Shown here one piece after another: positions 1-12,432 of a stretch of 64,000 nucleotides of DNA. The DNA is taken from the NCBI GenBank assembly GCA_023055355.1, contig JALJCS010000004.1, positions 21,829,744-21,893,743 on the forward strand, given 5' to 3'. Each line of letters opens with the position of its first letter. The stretch's first letter is position 1. The notes beneath the pieces are model-generated. The model did no database searches. It saw only the letters and a list, made by a program, of their open reading frames with translations, and was not told where the DNA came from. This DNA is from Agelaius tricolor. Taxonomy: Eukaryota > Chordata > Aves > Passeriformes > Icteridae. The position numbers were made by a program, and so were the translations under genes.

Positions 1-489
1 ATTTTCAAAATATGGACATTTAGAGGTAATCACAGACAACTGTTTCAATAATAACTGAAATTCATCTTCTGTGTGATTGTCAGTTCTTCTTTTATATTTG
101 TAAAAACTTCCAGTCATGTCACATTTTGCCCTGGCTGTTTTTCATTTCATATTTCAAAGGCAAGTGCTAATTTTTTAACACAGTGCTGATCCCTGTTTCA
201 AGGCTGGTTAAGTTTGGTGCTTGCTTTCTGCCAGCAAGGTTTTACACAAATGTATACACCCTTTTGTGATGCAGAACATAATAGTGAAACCACTGGATGT
301 TTTATTTTCTTTCCCACTTAGACAACAAATGGGGTATGACTGCTGCTCCCTAATGGGTAATTTTTTTTTTCCCCTGAGGAAATAAGTTTCCAAGGCTTGC
401 GCTCTTACAGTAAGTTGTATTCTGTTTTCTTCTGTTTCATTAGGGTACACTCATCTTTAGTGAGGTTTCTTTATGTGACTCTCTATATG
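1..489. other. AT-rich upstream flank, no gene recognised
   Basis: This stretch precedes the CpG island and is AT-rich with a poly-T run near 361-371. The open frames here are short and have no recognisable protein similarity. It may hold distal promoter sequence of the downstream gene, but no specific site can be supported. Confidence 0.6.
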
Positions 490-812
490 TATTCCTCCTG
501 CCTCGGGCTGTGTTGGGATACGCCGGAGGCATGGGCGGCCAGCCAGCCTGGGGACTCCGCTCCCCGCCGGCAGCCTGGGTGTTGTCCCCCGTTTGCAGGG
601 CATCGGACATTCCCACGCTAGTACCACTCGCCCAGGTGAACTCAAAACCAGGCGAGGCACGCCCGTGGCGGCGAAGACAAACGATCGCGCCGTCCATTTC
701 CCCCTGGGCGCTCCCAGCCCGACAGAAACGGAGCCGCGCAGGGAGCCCGGCCGGGACCGGTGGGGCGGAGAAGCGGGAGGAGCAGGTGAGGGCGGAGAGG
801 TGCCCCCGCGGG

Positions 813-840
813 CCGTGCCGTGCCGTGCCATGCCGTGCCG
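813..840. repeat. GTGCC pentamer tandem repeat
   Basis: About five GTGCC/ATGCC pentamers run in tandem within the CpG island upstream of the start codon. A related cluster of imperfect CCGTG units lies at 984-1036. These are low-complexity GC-rich repeats that may vary in length between individuals. Confidence 0.75.
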
Positions 841-857
841 GGGGCGGGCGCAGGAGG

Positions 858-956
858 ATGCTGAGGCAGGCCAGCGGAGCGCATCCTGACGCAGCGGCGG
901 CCCGAGCCGCGGCGGGCGGGCGGATGGCGGGCGGCGGCGGAGCGCCGCGGGGCTGA
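858..956 (+). promoter_or_regulatory. Possible upstream ORF in the FRMD3 leader
   Basis: ATG codons at 858-860 and 924-926 lie in the same frame as the FRMD3 start at 1110 and run to a TGA at 954-956, giving 32- or 10-codon upstream ORFs. If transcription begins upstream of 858 or 924, scanning ribosomes would meet these before the main start, a known way of lowering translation. The in-frame TGA also rules out an N-terminal extension of FRMD3 from upstream sequence within this exon. Whether this segment is in the mRNA is not known. Confidence 0.35.
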
Positions 957-1363
<407 letters not shown>

Positions 1364-1770
1364 GCGGCCGCGGCGGGAGCTCCGCTCCCCGCGCGCCCCG
1401 TTCTCGGCGGGGGCTCCGTGCACCTGCGGGGCGGCAGCCGCGGCTGCACCGCCAGCTCCCGGTGCTGCGCCACGGCGATGCACTGCACGGCGCGGAGCCC
1501 GCCCGGCCGCTGCCGGAGCCCCGGGATCCTTCGGGCTCCGGCACTCCCGGCACAGCGTCCCCGCGGGCGAGAGCAGCGCTCTGGGCTGCGGTGGCCCGGG
1601 CGAAGGGGGAAATGCCGGCGGCCACTTCCCCGTCCCGCGGGGCGGTAACGGGGCGCCTGGACGGCAGGGCAGGGCTGCGGAGCCGATGTGCGGGAGGACT
1701 CGCTCTCCGACACCGGGAAAGCCCTGCCTTGGAAGCAAGGCCGGCGGCGTGCGGTGTCGGGAACCGCCGT

Positions 1771-2175
1771 TACCGAGATAGCGGGCAGAGTTCAAAATGA
1801 AGCTCTGCCCCCTCTTCCTCTTCATCTAAGACAAAAGATAACTTGGAGCAGGCTTTTCAGTGATAGTAGTTGCTGTGTGGTTGGGAGAAAAAAAAACCCA
1901 ACAAAAAACAACTTCGCCGTAGTGCTTCTTCCTAATTACTTAGTCCCTCTTTTTATTCCTTCAAGTAATAAGGATAGATGAAGAGTGTGCCTTTGTGGTG
2001 TACCAGCAATGTTTGTAATGCGTGAAAGCAGGGGTATTTCAGGTGTTCTGACAGGAACTGTAACTCTGGTTATACTCTGGAAGACTTAGAGATTCTTACA
2101 GATTTAACGGCAAGCATGAAAATCAAGTTACCCTCTGAAATTTCCACAGTGTTCACAGAATAACAGAACATAAAG
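1771..2175. other. Unique intron sequence, nothing recognised
   Basis: This is a transition from the CpG island to AT-rich intron. It contains an A-rich run near 1890-1910 and no gene or repeat I can name. Confidence 0.6.
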
Positions 2176-2788
2176 CCTGTTACTGAGGGCATTGCCCAAG
2201 TGTCTCTTTTTAAGGCACTGGCAGGTTTGAGGCATCAGTTCCAGGAAGCCTGCTCTAGTGTTTGACCATCCTCTTGGTAAAGAAATGTTTCCTGATATCC
2301 AGTCTGAACCTCCCCTGATGCAGCTTTGAGCCATTCCTATTCCATGTTGCTAGATGCCAGGAACACAGCAGCATTCCCTCTCCAGATCTCCTCAGAGCAA
2401 TGAGGTCACCCCCTGAGCCTCCTTCTCTCCAGCCCAGACAGACCCAGAGCCCTCAGCCCCTCCTCACAGGATGTGCCTCCCAGCCCTGCCACCAGCTCTG
2501 TTGTCCTCCTCTGGACCATCCCAGGACCTTCTTCCCACCCTTCTCAGAGTGTGGGGCCCAGCACTGCACACAGGACTCGGGGTGAGGCGCACCAGGGCTG
2601 GATCCAGCGGGATGATCCCAATCCCAGCTGGTGATGCTGTGTCTGCTGCACCCCGGGATGGGGTTTGCCCTCCTGGCTGCCCGGCACACACTGCTGGCTC
2701 ACCCTGAGCTGCTGCCCACCAGCACCCCCAGATCCCTTTGGCAGGGCTGCTCTACACACACTCCTCTCCCAGTCCGTGGTTGCCTACT
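2176..2788 (-). mobile_element. CR1 LINE fragment, 3' part, minus strand
   Basis: Read on the minus strand, this matches the end of avian CR1 ORF2 and its 3' UTR. Landmarks on the plus strand are GAGGGCATTGCCCAAG at 2184, CTCAGCCCCTCCTCAC (about 2452-2467) and GTGGGGCCCAGCACTGCACA (from about 2552), each the complement of well-known CR1 segments. The frame is broken and only C-terminal ORF2 is present, so it is a dead, 5'-truncated copy. The terminal ATTCTATG-type repeats are not clear at the left end, so the very 3' end is lost or diverged. Confidence 0.85.
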
Positions 2789-5700
2789 AGTTACTCTTGA
2801 ATGGCGTGTGACCTGGAAGTAACAGGAAATTACCAAAAACATTTTGTACTTGTATCATTCTAGTGCTCTCATTAATGAAGAGCATGGTTATAAGATTTAT
2901 TGAGTAAGAAGCAGCATGGCCTTCAGAGTCTTTTCTTGAAGTTAATGGAAGCTTTGCATAACTTATTTGGCACCTTTAAAAATTAGTCTCTTTAAACAAT
3001 CATAAATTTAAGGTCAGATTCTGAGATGATGTTATGACAGTTCTTTGGGCTTGAAGTACTCAATAGATTTACATATGCTGAGAGTATTCTCTTCAATGCC
3101 TACAGGGTAGAAAAAGAGTTACTTTAACACTTCAGGTATTGTATTATGCAAGGTGAAGCAATGAGCTCAGAACAAGTTGTATGGTATTACATTGTTGTGG
3201 CTCATTCTGCAGGCAAGAGAAAAATCACTGTTGAAAATATTTTACCTATTAGATTTCTAAGGATAATTCTGAAGATTGAATTCTGTTATAATCTCATTCA
3301 GAACTTGTTTTCCTGTGTCTGTACACTGACAAAAGCATTTAAAATGTGGGACTAGCTCAGATTGTTTCTTTATCCTTCTGCGTGTGCATAGCTTTTTATT
3401 CCTTCTAGAATGAATTAATAAATCCCAAACCACTCAACTTTTTGTCTTTAATCTCTTTGTCAGACCTGTATTTGAACTTCATAATGTGGACAAAACTTGC
3501 TAGGAGCTTTAGCAATACTAAATTTTTTTTTTTCTTTTTTTTTGTTAATCAGAGGAACTCCCACTTGCCTGTTAGATCTATATGTGCATATTGATGCATA
3601 TTGATGCACTGGGACAAAATAGCCCAGATGATGTGCTGCTGGGTTAACAGTAGAGATGCCAGGGTTGTGCTGGCTGGAACATGTTGGACAGCTGTGTTTT
3701 GGTCATTAAGATGATAAGAAATCCTAATTCTACAACACTGAGAAATGCCATCAGAGTCTCCTAGGGACACAGGATGCAGTAAGGAATGTGATGACTGAAA
3801 TTCTTGCTGTTCAGGGAAAAGGAAGGGGAGATATGTAGCTAGTCTAGATGATGAGGTGTATAGGTATGATTTGATACAGTTTAGCACATCAAGTTTTACC
3901 AAACCCTACTTTTTCAAGTATATCTTTCCAGCAGTTGGCTTGTACACATAGATTAGTATCACAGGAACCTGGTACCGCTTCTGGGCAGAGGTGCATGCTA
4001 ATTTTTAGATGCACTGTAGATCTTTGGCCCTACAAAATATACAACAAGAATTGTATGTTACTCATCTAAAACACTGGGAGTTTGTTTTAGGAAAAATAAG
4101 TGGGACGAGATATACTTAAAAGCTGCATATGCACATGTGTGTATTTTTTTCCTTCTTCTGTAAATTTCAGTGTTTAGGTACGAAAAGAAAATACATGTTT
4201 CTTTTATAAGTAAAGTTCTTTCAAAGTAGTGCTTCATCAGGTGACCAAGCTAATAAAGTTTGCTTTTGGAAATTACATTTTTTTAGCAAATAGTCTAGTG
4301 ACAGCATATGGTGCAGTGGGAGAATCAGAGAATCAGAAGTGAATCATGCATTTTTAGACTCCAGCCAACTAGTTATTGAGTTGTGCAGTTGCCATGTAGG
4401 TCACCAAGTTGCTCAAGGCTAGGTTTGCAGCTCAAAGGTCAAGACTCAATGTGCCGTCCTCCTCATCTGAGAGACTTTGTGACTGCAAAACAGATGAAGT
4501 GGTGACAGACACAAGAATGAGCTGGGACCCGAGGAACACCTAACTAATTCTTATGGTGATGTTTATTTTCCCATGTGAAGGTTTTTGTGTTTGTTTGATT
4601 TTTGTCTCTGTAACCTGTAGCCAGACAGGCTATATAGCAGCAGTACGGTGAAGCGGCTGCGGCACAGCTGAAATGGAGAGGTTATGAAAAACAGCCTGAA
4701 GGGCCAGTGGCCACTGTCTGTTTCCATTTGCAAGAGAAAGAGGTGACCTGCTTGTGCAGTCTGCCTGATAAAGCACAGAACCCAGGTTTGAAAGAGGGCA
4801 GTGGGGGAAGCAGGTCTTCAAAACTATTGGAAATGAGTCTGGAGCAGCAAGAACACCTCCTTTCTGGAGGTATTATTGAGACACTTCTCTTCTGACTCAA
4901 TGACAAAATGGGTAAAATTTTCCAGTTTTGCTGACTTCAAGCAATAATTTAATGCAGCAATTTACCCTTTTAGAAGCAATAGCCTAGACCAAGTCTTGGT
5001 TTAACCTGTGCCACTTGCTCACTCCTTAATTCAAGTTTTCTTTACTCTGAGATGTTCAGGTTCAGCTGTGTACAACCGGAGATAAGTTTGGCATGACTGA
5101 AGCTTTTCCTCTCATTTAGAGCTTATTATTGAAAGATGAACTTTGTTATCTGTGTGTTTATTTGTAGAAATACTGCATGACTGGGTCTTCTTGTGCCCCA
5201 GCACATGTGTAAAATTGTGTTGTAAGGGGCCTTTTAAATGTCACAGGTTTTGCTTTGAATGACCTTTCCTGTACAGAAATCTGTTTTGATATTTCCAAAA
5301 ATATCATTTGGCTACAATACTGGGTTTTTTTAAAATTGTATCTAAATAGTAATTTGATTGTTGCTTAAAAGAAAAACTTGAATTTCTATGTGTGTCCAGA
5401 TTTGAACAAGGAGAAAATGTTATTTTTAAAAGCTGATTTAGGAATCAGGGAGAAAATATAGCAGAATAAAGCTTTGATTTACTCATGGTCTGTTCTTAGA
5501 CCTTTTAACTTTTTTTGCAGAATTTAAAATGAAGGTGATAAAATCTGAGAAAGCTCACTTCCTTCTGCTGCTGGTAGTTCAATAGTGTAGAATGGTCTTG
5601 TGCTTTGCTAATCTAATTTTGGGAGCAGCTTCTGTACAGTTTGAATACTGCTGCCTGTACTTCAGCTAATAATTTATTTGCTTGACTCTTTTTTTTTTCT

Positions 5701-8700
5701 ATTTTTCTTTTAAATGTGACATACACTGTTCCGTCTAGTTCTTTTTGTAGCACATAGATCACTGAAAAGTTGTCTACTTGATTAATATTATCTGCTTGGT
5801 CTGTGTCTTACAGGCAAAAGCTAATTTTAATAGAAATCTGCTAACCAGATAACACTATTTAAAATTCCCATCCCTCAATAAAATGTAAAACCCAAACCAA
5901 CATGCTGAAGCAGGCTGTGAAGTAAAAGAGCAGTGACCACAAGTCTCACTGTGAAGGTATGCTGAATGTCAATGAGTTAAAAAAAAATAAGTGGGAAAGG
6001 GAAGGCAGCATGAAAAGGGAAGGCAGAATGCAAATAGTGGAGAGGCCAGGGATGTAAAAAAGGCAGCGAATCATAGCTGTGGAAAGGGAGAGGTTAAGGG
6101 ATTATGTAGACAGAAGGCAGGAGATTTAGTGAATTTATATTTATCCTGTAAGCGATGTCAGAAGCATAACCAGCAAGCGCCTTGAGCTGCTGGATTGATA
6201 CTACAGCGGTTCAAAATAGTAAGATGAGATAAGGGCGGAGATGCAGGTTAGGAAGAATTATTCTCTGTGTTCTGTTGACACATTTTAGAAACTGCTCACT
6301 AGGGCTTGTATTCCTGTCTTCATGTTTGAGCCTCTAATTGTACAGTTACAGGGGGTACTCTTGGTGAGAGTTGTACATGAGAACACTCTCTAATGAAGCT
6401 AAGCCTGTGGGTTAAAGCTATTGCTGTTGTAATTGCATGTGTTTGATTAAAGTTGCTTCAATGTATTTATATTCTGTTTGTTTGTTGGAATTTGTTTTTT
6501 GTTTTGTTTTTGTTTTTATACATTAATAATTCTTAAAGATGTGCTCTTAGCTTCTTCCAAGTCTTTCTGAAAAGGAAACAGGAATAGAGTGTGGTACTAG
6601 AAGATTACTAGGGTGTTGGCAGTTTTCATTAAAAAATAAGAAATTGATTCTGTTGATAGATTTTAATATGTGTTCCTGAAACTTGGTACTTGCTTAACAT
6701 TAGTTTTCTTGTCTCTGATAAAGAAAAGGTGCATACCCATGTGTAATACTGCCATATTACTAACAATTCATAAACTCTGTTGTTATCTCTTGCTATTTTT
6801 TAAGTGAAAATACTCACAAAGCTGGTTTGTACAGGATTTTATCCAACATATACTAAACTGCAGATGAACAGCTTTACTGTTGGCTAAAGCTTATTAATGA
6901 TAATTTTTTTTCTCCACAATCTCATGCTGTCTGATTAATGACCAAAATCTAAAAATTTCCTGTCCCAAGACCATGATCTTGCCTTTAATTTTTAACTGCC
7001 TGTTTACTTTTTGTTGTGATTGACATTGCAATTCATATTTTGATTGCTAGTAAATAAAGGCATGTGTACTTAAAGACTTACCCAATCCATGGTTAAGATG
7101 AAGGTGTGTTTCAGTAAAAAGAAACAATTTAGGTGATAAGTAACTTAATATAAAGTACAGTCTTTTCACTTTTACCCTTCTTTCATTTTCCTTTTAGCTT
7201 TGCATAAAAATTTTTACATTCATTATGGTCAGGCATGTTTGGACACTAGCTGAACAGCAGAGGTAGAGCTGAAGTAAGAATAAAAGGCAATTGGAAAATC
7301 TTTAAGCACAATGCAGCACTGCTTATATCTGTGAACTGCAAATCATAATTTTAATCTTGTGTGTAGAAAAGTGGCTCCTGTGAGATACAGAATGCTTTGC
7401 AGGAACTTCATGCACTTTTTTGTTCTGAAAGGGCTTTTTGCACCTCACCCAAAGGTTTTCTTGTACCTTGATACACCCTAGTCTATATAAACATCTTCAG
7501 TGCACTGATACAGATTGAATAGATGAGGCAGCCAAGAAGAAATAATATGGCAGAATTAAGTAGCCAAAATAATTGATTTGTAAGGAAGTAATGTATTTTT
7601 ATGTTTTGGTTGTATTTTTCTAGCTTGGATTTCCTGTAGAGGTTGAAAATTATTTTACAGTGTGTATCAATGCTCCTGAACTTTGAGCTTTAAGAAAAGG
7701 AGAGATTAATGCCTTTCCTATGGCAAGGTGAGAGAGAGAGTGGTTTTCACCGGTCCCCTGTAACAGATATTATATTAAAAACTCAAGTTCTAAACACTTA
7801 GGTTAAAGAATAGGAAAAATGACAGCTGATTTTTCTCTTCTTCCTCAAAAACAACCAGGTGGTTTGGAAGACTGGAAAGTAATTATCTCTGTGATAAAAT
7901 ACTTGTTTTCTGTAGCACAGGTTCTTGTTCTTCTGAGTATTTTGGCTTACTAAATCAAACATACTGAAATGGCTCTCCATCTTCTTGTCGTTCTCTCTCT
8001 CTTTTTGCACTTCCCCTCCATTCCCTAGTGAGGATAATGTCAACCTGTTGGCAATGTTCATAACGTCCAGATAATCCTTCTCGCCTTGTCCTGTTAAAGT
8101 CAAGCTGTCAGCATTCGACTTTGGCCGTGCCTTTCCCTGCTGTATATGGCATATATCTCTTTATAGTTCTTCCTTTAGCTTAGTTTTCTTGTCTGTTCCT
8201 TTATTTTTGATTGCTTAAATACTGCTCATTTTTCTCCCTAGCCTTGTTTTCTAACAGACCCATTCTAGACCTTACAAGTCACATTTTTGTTCCTTCTTTG
8301 CACTGTTTTTAATTCCTTGTCTGATAGTGAAAACACAGTTTTAATAATTCAGCAATTTAATATTAAATCTTCTTTTTGGCATGAAATAATAATAATTATT
8401 ATAATAATGATTATGATAATCATAACAACAACAATAATATCACACTTTTCAAGCAACATCACACTTTTCTTTTTTCACTTCTCCACTGTCAGTTTATGTT
8501 ATCTTTCCCAGCTGCAGGCAATCAATTCCTAAAAGTGCTTTTCTTTTCCTCTTTTCAGGGTCTAACATGTTCTTGGTGGAGGTGTGTTGATAACCACCTC
8601 TGGCCGTTTCAGTGTGCTTACAATTTCAAGACAGGTGTTGTTCTATGACAGTTGTAAGCCAAGTGTGAGCAGGAATCATCATATTTGCTGCTTATGGGAG

Positions 8701-11700
8701 CTACTGAAGAATACACACTGATGATCTAGTACTGTTATATTTAGAGGAAAATTTTCCCCTCTGGAAACTTGATAGGAAATGTATCATACCAATCTGTATA
8801 TGGTTAGAAAACATATAAAATTTCTCAAGGCTGTTCACAGTCAGAAATGAGAAGGTAAAGAGCGGTATACCTTAAGTTCTTTTTCAGCAGAAGTGTTCAC
8901 AAATGGAAATAACTCCTGCAATAGTTGGAAATCCGGTGATTCAAAATAATTGCAGTAAGATACATAAGTATTAAGTGGCTGCAAAATCATTGCTCTTTAA
9001 ATGCTCCCTTTGGAAAATAAGTTAAATGAGTCAACACCTTCATTAAAAATACAGTAATTTTTCCCTTGTTTACTTGAACCCCAGGTAGAAGTAAATTATT
9101 TATATTGAAGACAAATTTTGCTTTTTTCAAATACATTATCTCACAATGATATTTTCCCCATAGCAACTCCCTTTGGATCAGAACTGTACTTTAAAGAACA
9201 CAAACCAAGATGATTTCCATCTTACCAATTTTTTCTTTATGTTATAATATTTAAACTTGCTGTAAAAGGGCAATGTTGCAAAGATAACTTTGGAACTTCT
9301 GACAACACCATGTAAAACCTTTTTCATGCCATGCATCTGTATGCCCACTTTTCACAGTTTTTCACGTAACAGAAAAGTAATAAGAAATGGTATTACAACA
9401 TGAAAACAAACACACAATACCCTCATGTTCCAAACCCAGACAGTGCCAGAAGAATTTACAACAGGTCATAATAATTTATTAAACATAAATAAGGTGAAGT
9501 TGTGAGGATATTGATGCATGAAGTTCAGACTACAATGGTGTGTATTCCTTTTGTTTCCAGATGCAGAGACTAGTCAAGCACTTTTATCTCCAAAACAGAG
9601 TGTCTATATGTGAACTGCTTTTTGGGAATGGTTCCTGGACTGTCCTATCTACCAGTCATTACCTGGGAGCTAGTCAGCAAGAATGCTAATTTGGAGAAAC
9701 AGTACTGTTGTGTCCTAGCAGTTTGCCTGGCATGGGTGGTGGATTTCAACACTCCAAAATGCTTGGAGTGTTTTAGTAGTCTTAGTATAGATGCAATCTC
9801 CATTTTTAAAAAGGAAGAAAAAGAAAGAAAAAAGATTTTTTTTTAATGACTGAAGATGTATTTTATAGTTTGATACTAAATCATGTGAAATGGTAGCTAT
9901 GTTCATGGCACTTTCATTTTAAGTGGAAAATCTGAAGAATTGTGAAGAGGATCTTCAATGGTTTTTGGTTGCTAAACCAGGAGTCACACTGGTTTTAGTA
10001 GGTACTTACAAAACATCTGCATTTAGAATATGTGGCTGTAATCTTGGATTTGTACCTGTAATCTGTTCTGTGATGACAGTCTTGATTTTTCTGGGGAGTG
10101 TGGGGGGTGTATGTGTGTGCTGTTTCACTTGAGTGCTCTTAGCAGCAGAGTCTAATACAAAAGTATTCTGCACAACTTCAGTCAATGGTGTTCTGTTCTC
10201 ATTTTTATGGACACAATCTCCAAGCCCTATAGAGGAACAATGAATGAGACATGGCTGTTTCTTTATTTGAAGAATACTTGCAAAAATGCAGATGAGAATG
10301 GAATGGAGTGCTATGTATGCCACAGAAATTCTACAGAACATACTTCTAATCCTATTTATTTTCACTTTTCAGAACAAAAGGCAGCAGATCTTTCACATTC
10401 ACCCTATTAATTTAAAATTGAGAAACAAAGATAAATACTGCACAATCAGAGGATGATAGCTACTCTTGTGTTAGATGGGACAGTTAGCTGGGGTATGAGT
10501 TAAACTCTGAAGCTGTGCTGTGCCAGCCTAAACTTTAATGACTTCAAGAATTTATCTTGAAACATTCAGTGTGCTAGTCAGTGGAGTGCACCACACACAT
10601 TGACCCTGCTTGCTCCTGCTCTGCGTGAGTTTTATTTAGCTCCATCCTTGGAAAGGGAAGGGAAGGAAACAGCAGAGGCTTTCACAGACGGTGCTGTGAG
10701 TGATTCAGTGTGCAGATTCAGCCATTCAGAAAAAATCATTCCAGCAGCTTGAGGAGCCCCTGCCAGTTGCTAGGTGCATAGCCAGAGAGGTTTTCTGTTT
10801 TGACTGGAGAATCCACTCACATTTCCAGGATTTCTGGAGTTTTTTCATATGGTCTCTCAATTGGTACTTAACAGCCACCAGAATAGAGAAGATTTGAGCA
10901 GTTGTCAGTCCCCAAACCAAACCATGCTGCTGGCTTGTAGGATTAAAGCAAGAAGAGTGGTACATGAAAATGGAAAATTACCAATTCACACAGTTTCAGG
11001 ACAGTTCTGGTTATTTTTTGTGTGTGCATTATACGTAACAAAGAGGTAGCAATTTTCGTCCTCTTACCTTCTTGAGAATCAGAGGCTTGTATCTTGCCCA
11101 GAAGAATTTATGGTGTAATTTCAGTGAAAACATAATGGGGGAATGCTTCATTCATATTGTGATGATGAGATCTCACAAAGTAATTCATGCAGCTAGCCTG
11201 AATTTTAACATAAGTGTGGAAAAAAATGCTGTAGAAGAGAAATTCCGGTAGCAGGATGCTGGTACATGTGGGCATGAGGAAAATCACGCTGCCCAAGGCT
11301 AGTGTCCACAGAGGACACAGAGGCAGAAATCAACTTTATTTGAATATATAGAGAGACCGCTCTGTCTTCTTTGTGCTCATGGGGAAGAGAACAAGACTAC
11401 AGTTGTGTAGGGATTTCTGTTGTTATGTGGTAAAATGCAAAGACAGCAGTATTGGTTACATCTTACCAACATTTGCACCTGTACTTTTGTTTCATTCTGT
11501 TATGTAGAAATTCTTTCCAGTGAAAGAACACATAGATTTTAAATCTACAATCACAACCACTGAGGTAATTTTTAATAATCTAATATGTTCTCCTCCTTGT
11601 TCTATATTTACATTTGTTTTCTGGTGTCAAGGGATGAGTTCTGTTTCAACTAGGTTTGTGCAAATAACTTGCTCTCTCCTGACTCTGTTAGAGCTCATTC

Positions 11701-12299
11701 ATCTTGTGAGTGTAGGAAGAACTACAGGAGGCTGGGTTGGACTGGAGAGGAAGGGGAAGTAGGAATTACAGTTCTTCTCTGTGGCCACAGTGGTTTTGGT
11801 TGCTAACTCTCCTGCCTTTCAGCAACTCCCAGATTACTGCCTTCTCTGAAATGGGTAAAGATATCAAATCTGTGCCTAGACACAGACCCTCTTTCTGAGG
11901 CCAGGATCTGACTTGACATTCACACCTCCTTTTCATTACCTGTTTCTTCAGTACACCAGATTGTTTTCAGTGCTTTTCACAGATTCTCTTTGTGGCTCTC
12001 CCAGGTTATGATTTATACTTTTTGTTTGGAAGTGGAGGGCTTTGTACTGTCTTGGAAACAGAAACCTAGACTGGTTGATAAACAATTCCACAGTTTGGTA
12101 ATTCCTGTAATTATTTCACAGGGACTATTTAAAGAATTGTTATAGGTTCTGTAAATAATTTTTTACTTGTGTCCCACTAGCTTTTTTCACCCCGAAGTAC
12201 CTTTTTGGATCATTGTTATGATGAAAATGATCTGGAGTTAGTCTTTGGACAGGGATGGCTAGAAGTTCCTTGCAATATTTTGGACAGAGATTGTTTTCT
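2789..12299. other. Unique AT-rich intron sequence
   Basis: This is about 9.5 kb with no exon or retroelement I can recognise. Visible minor features are short T runs (3531-3542), a three-copy ATTGATGCAT-like repeat at 3590-3610 and an AT-rich trinucleotide tract at 8384-8440. Open frames are short and without similarity. Diverged ancient repeats or conserved non-coding elements could be present but cannot be told by eye. Confidence 0.6.
8384..8440. repeat. AAT/AAC trinucleotide-rich microsatellite
   Basis: The tract is an imperfect run of AAT, ATT and AAC triplets. It is followed by a short direct repeat, ATCACACTTTTC, at about 8439-8450 and 8458-8469. Confidence 0.75.
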
Positions 12300-12432
12300 G
12301 GTTTTTTTTTTTGGGTGTTCTTGTTTTGTGTTTTTTTTTGTTTTTGTTTGTTTGTTTGTTTTGTTGTTTGTTTTGTTTTGTTTTGTTTTTTGTTTTGTAT
12401 TTTTTTGTTTTATTTGTTTGGTGCGCTTGTTT
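12300..12432. repeat. T/G-rich low-complexity tract, (TTTTG)n / (TTTG)n
   Basis: About 130 bp consist almost only of T with interspersed G, with runs of TTTTG and TTTG units. The F/C/V-rich open frames that cross it are artefacts of this composition. Confidence 0.85.
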
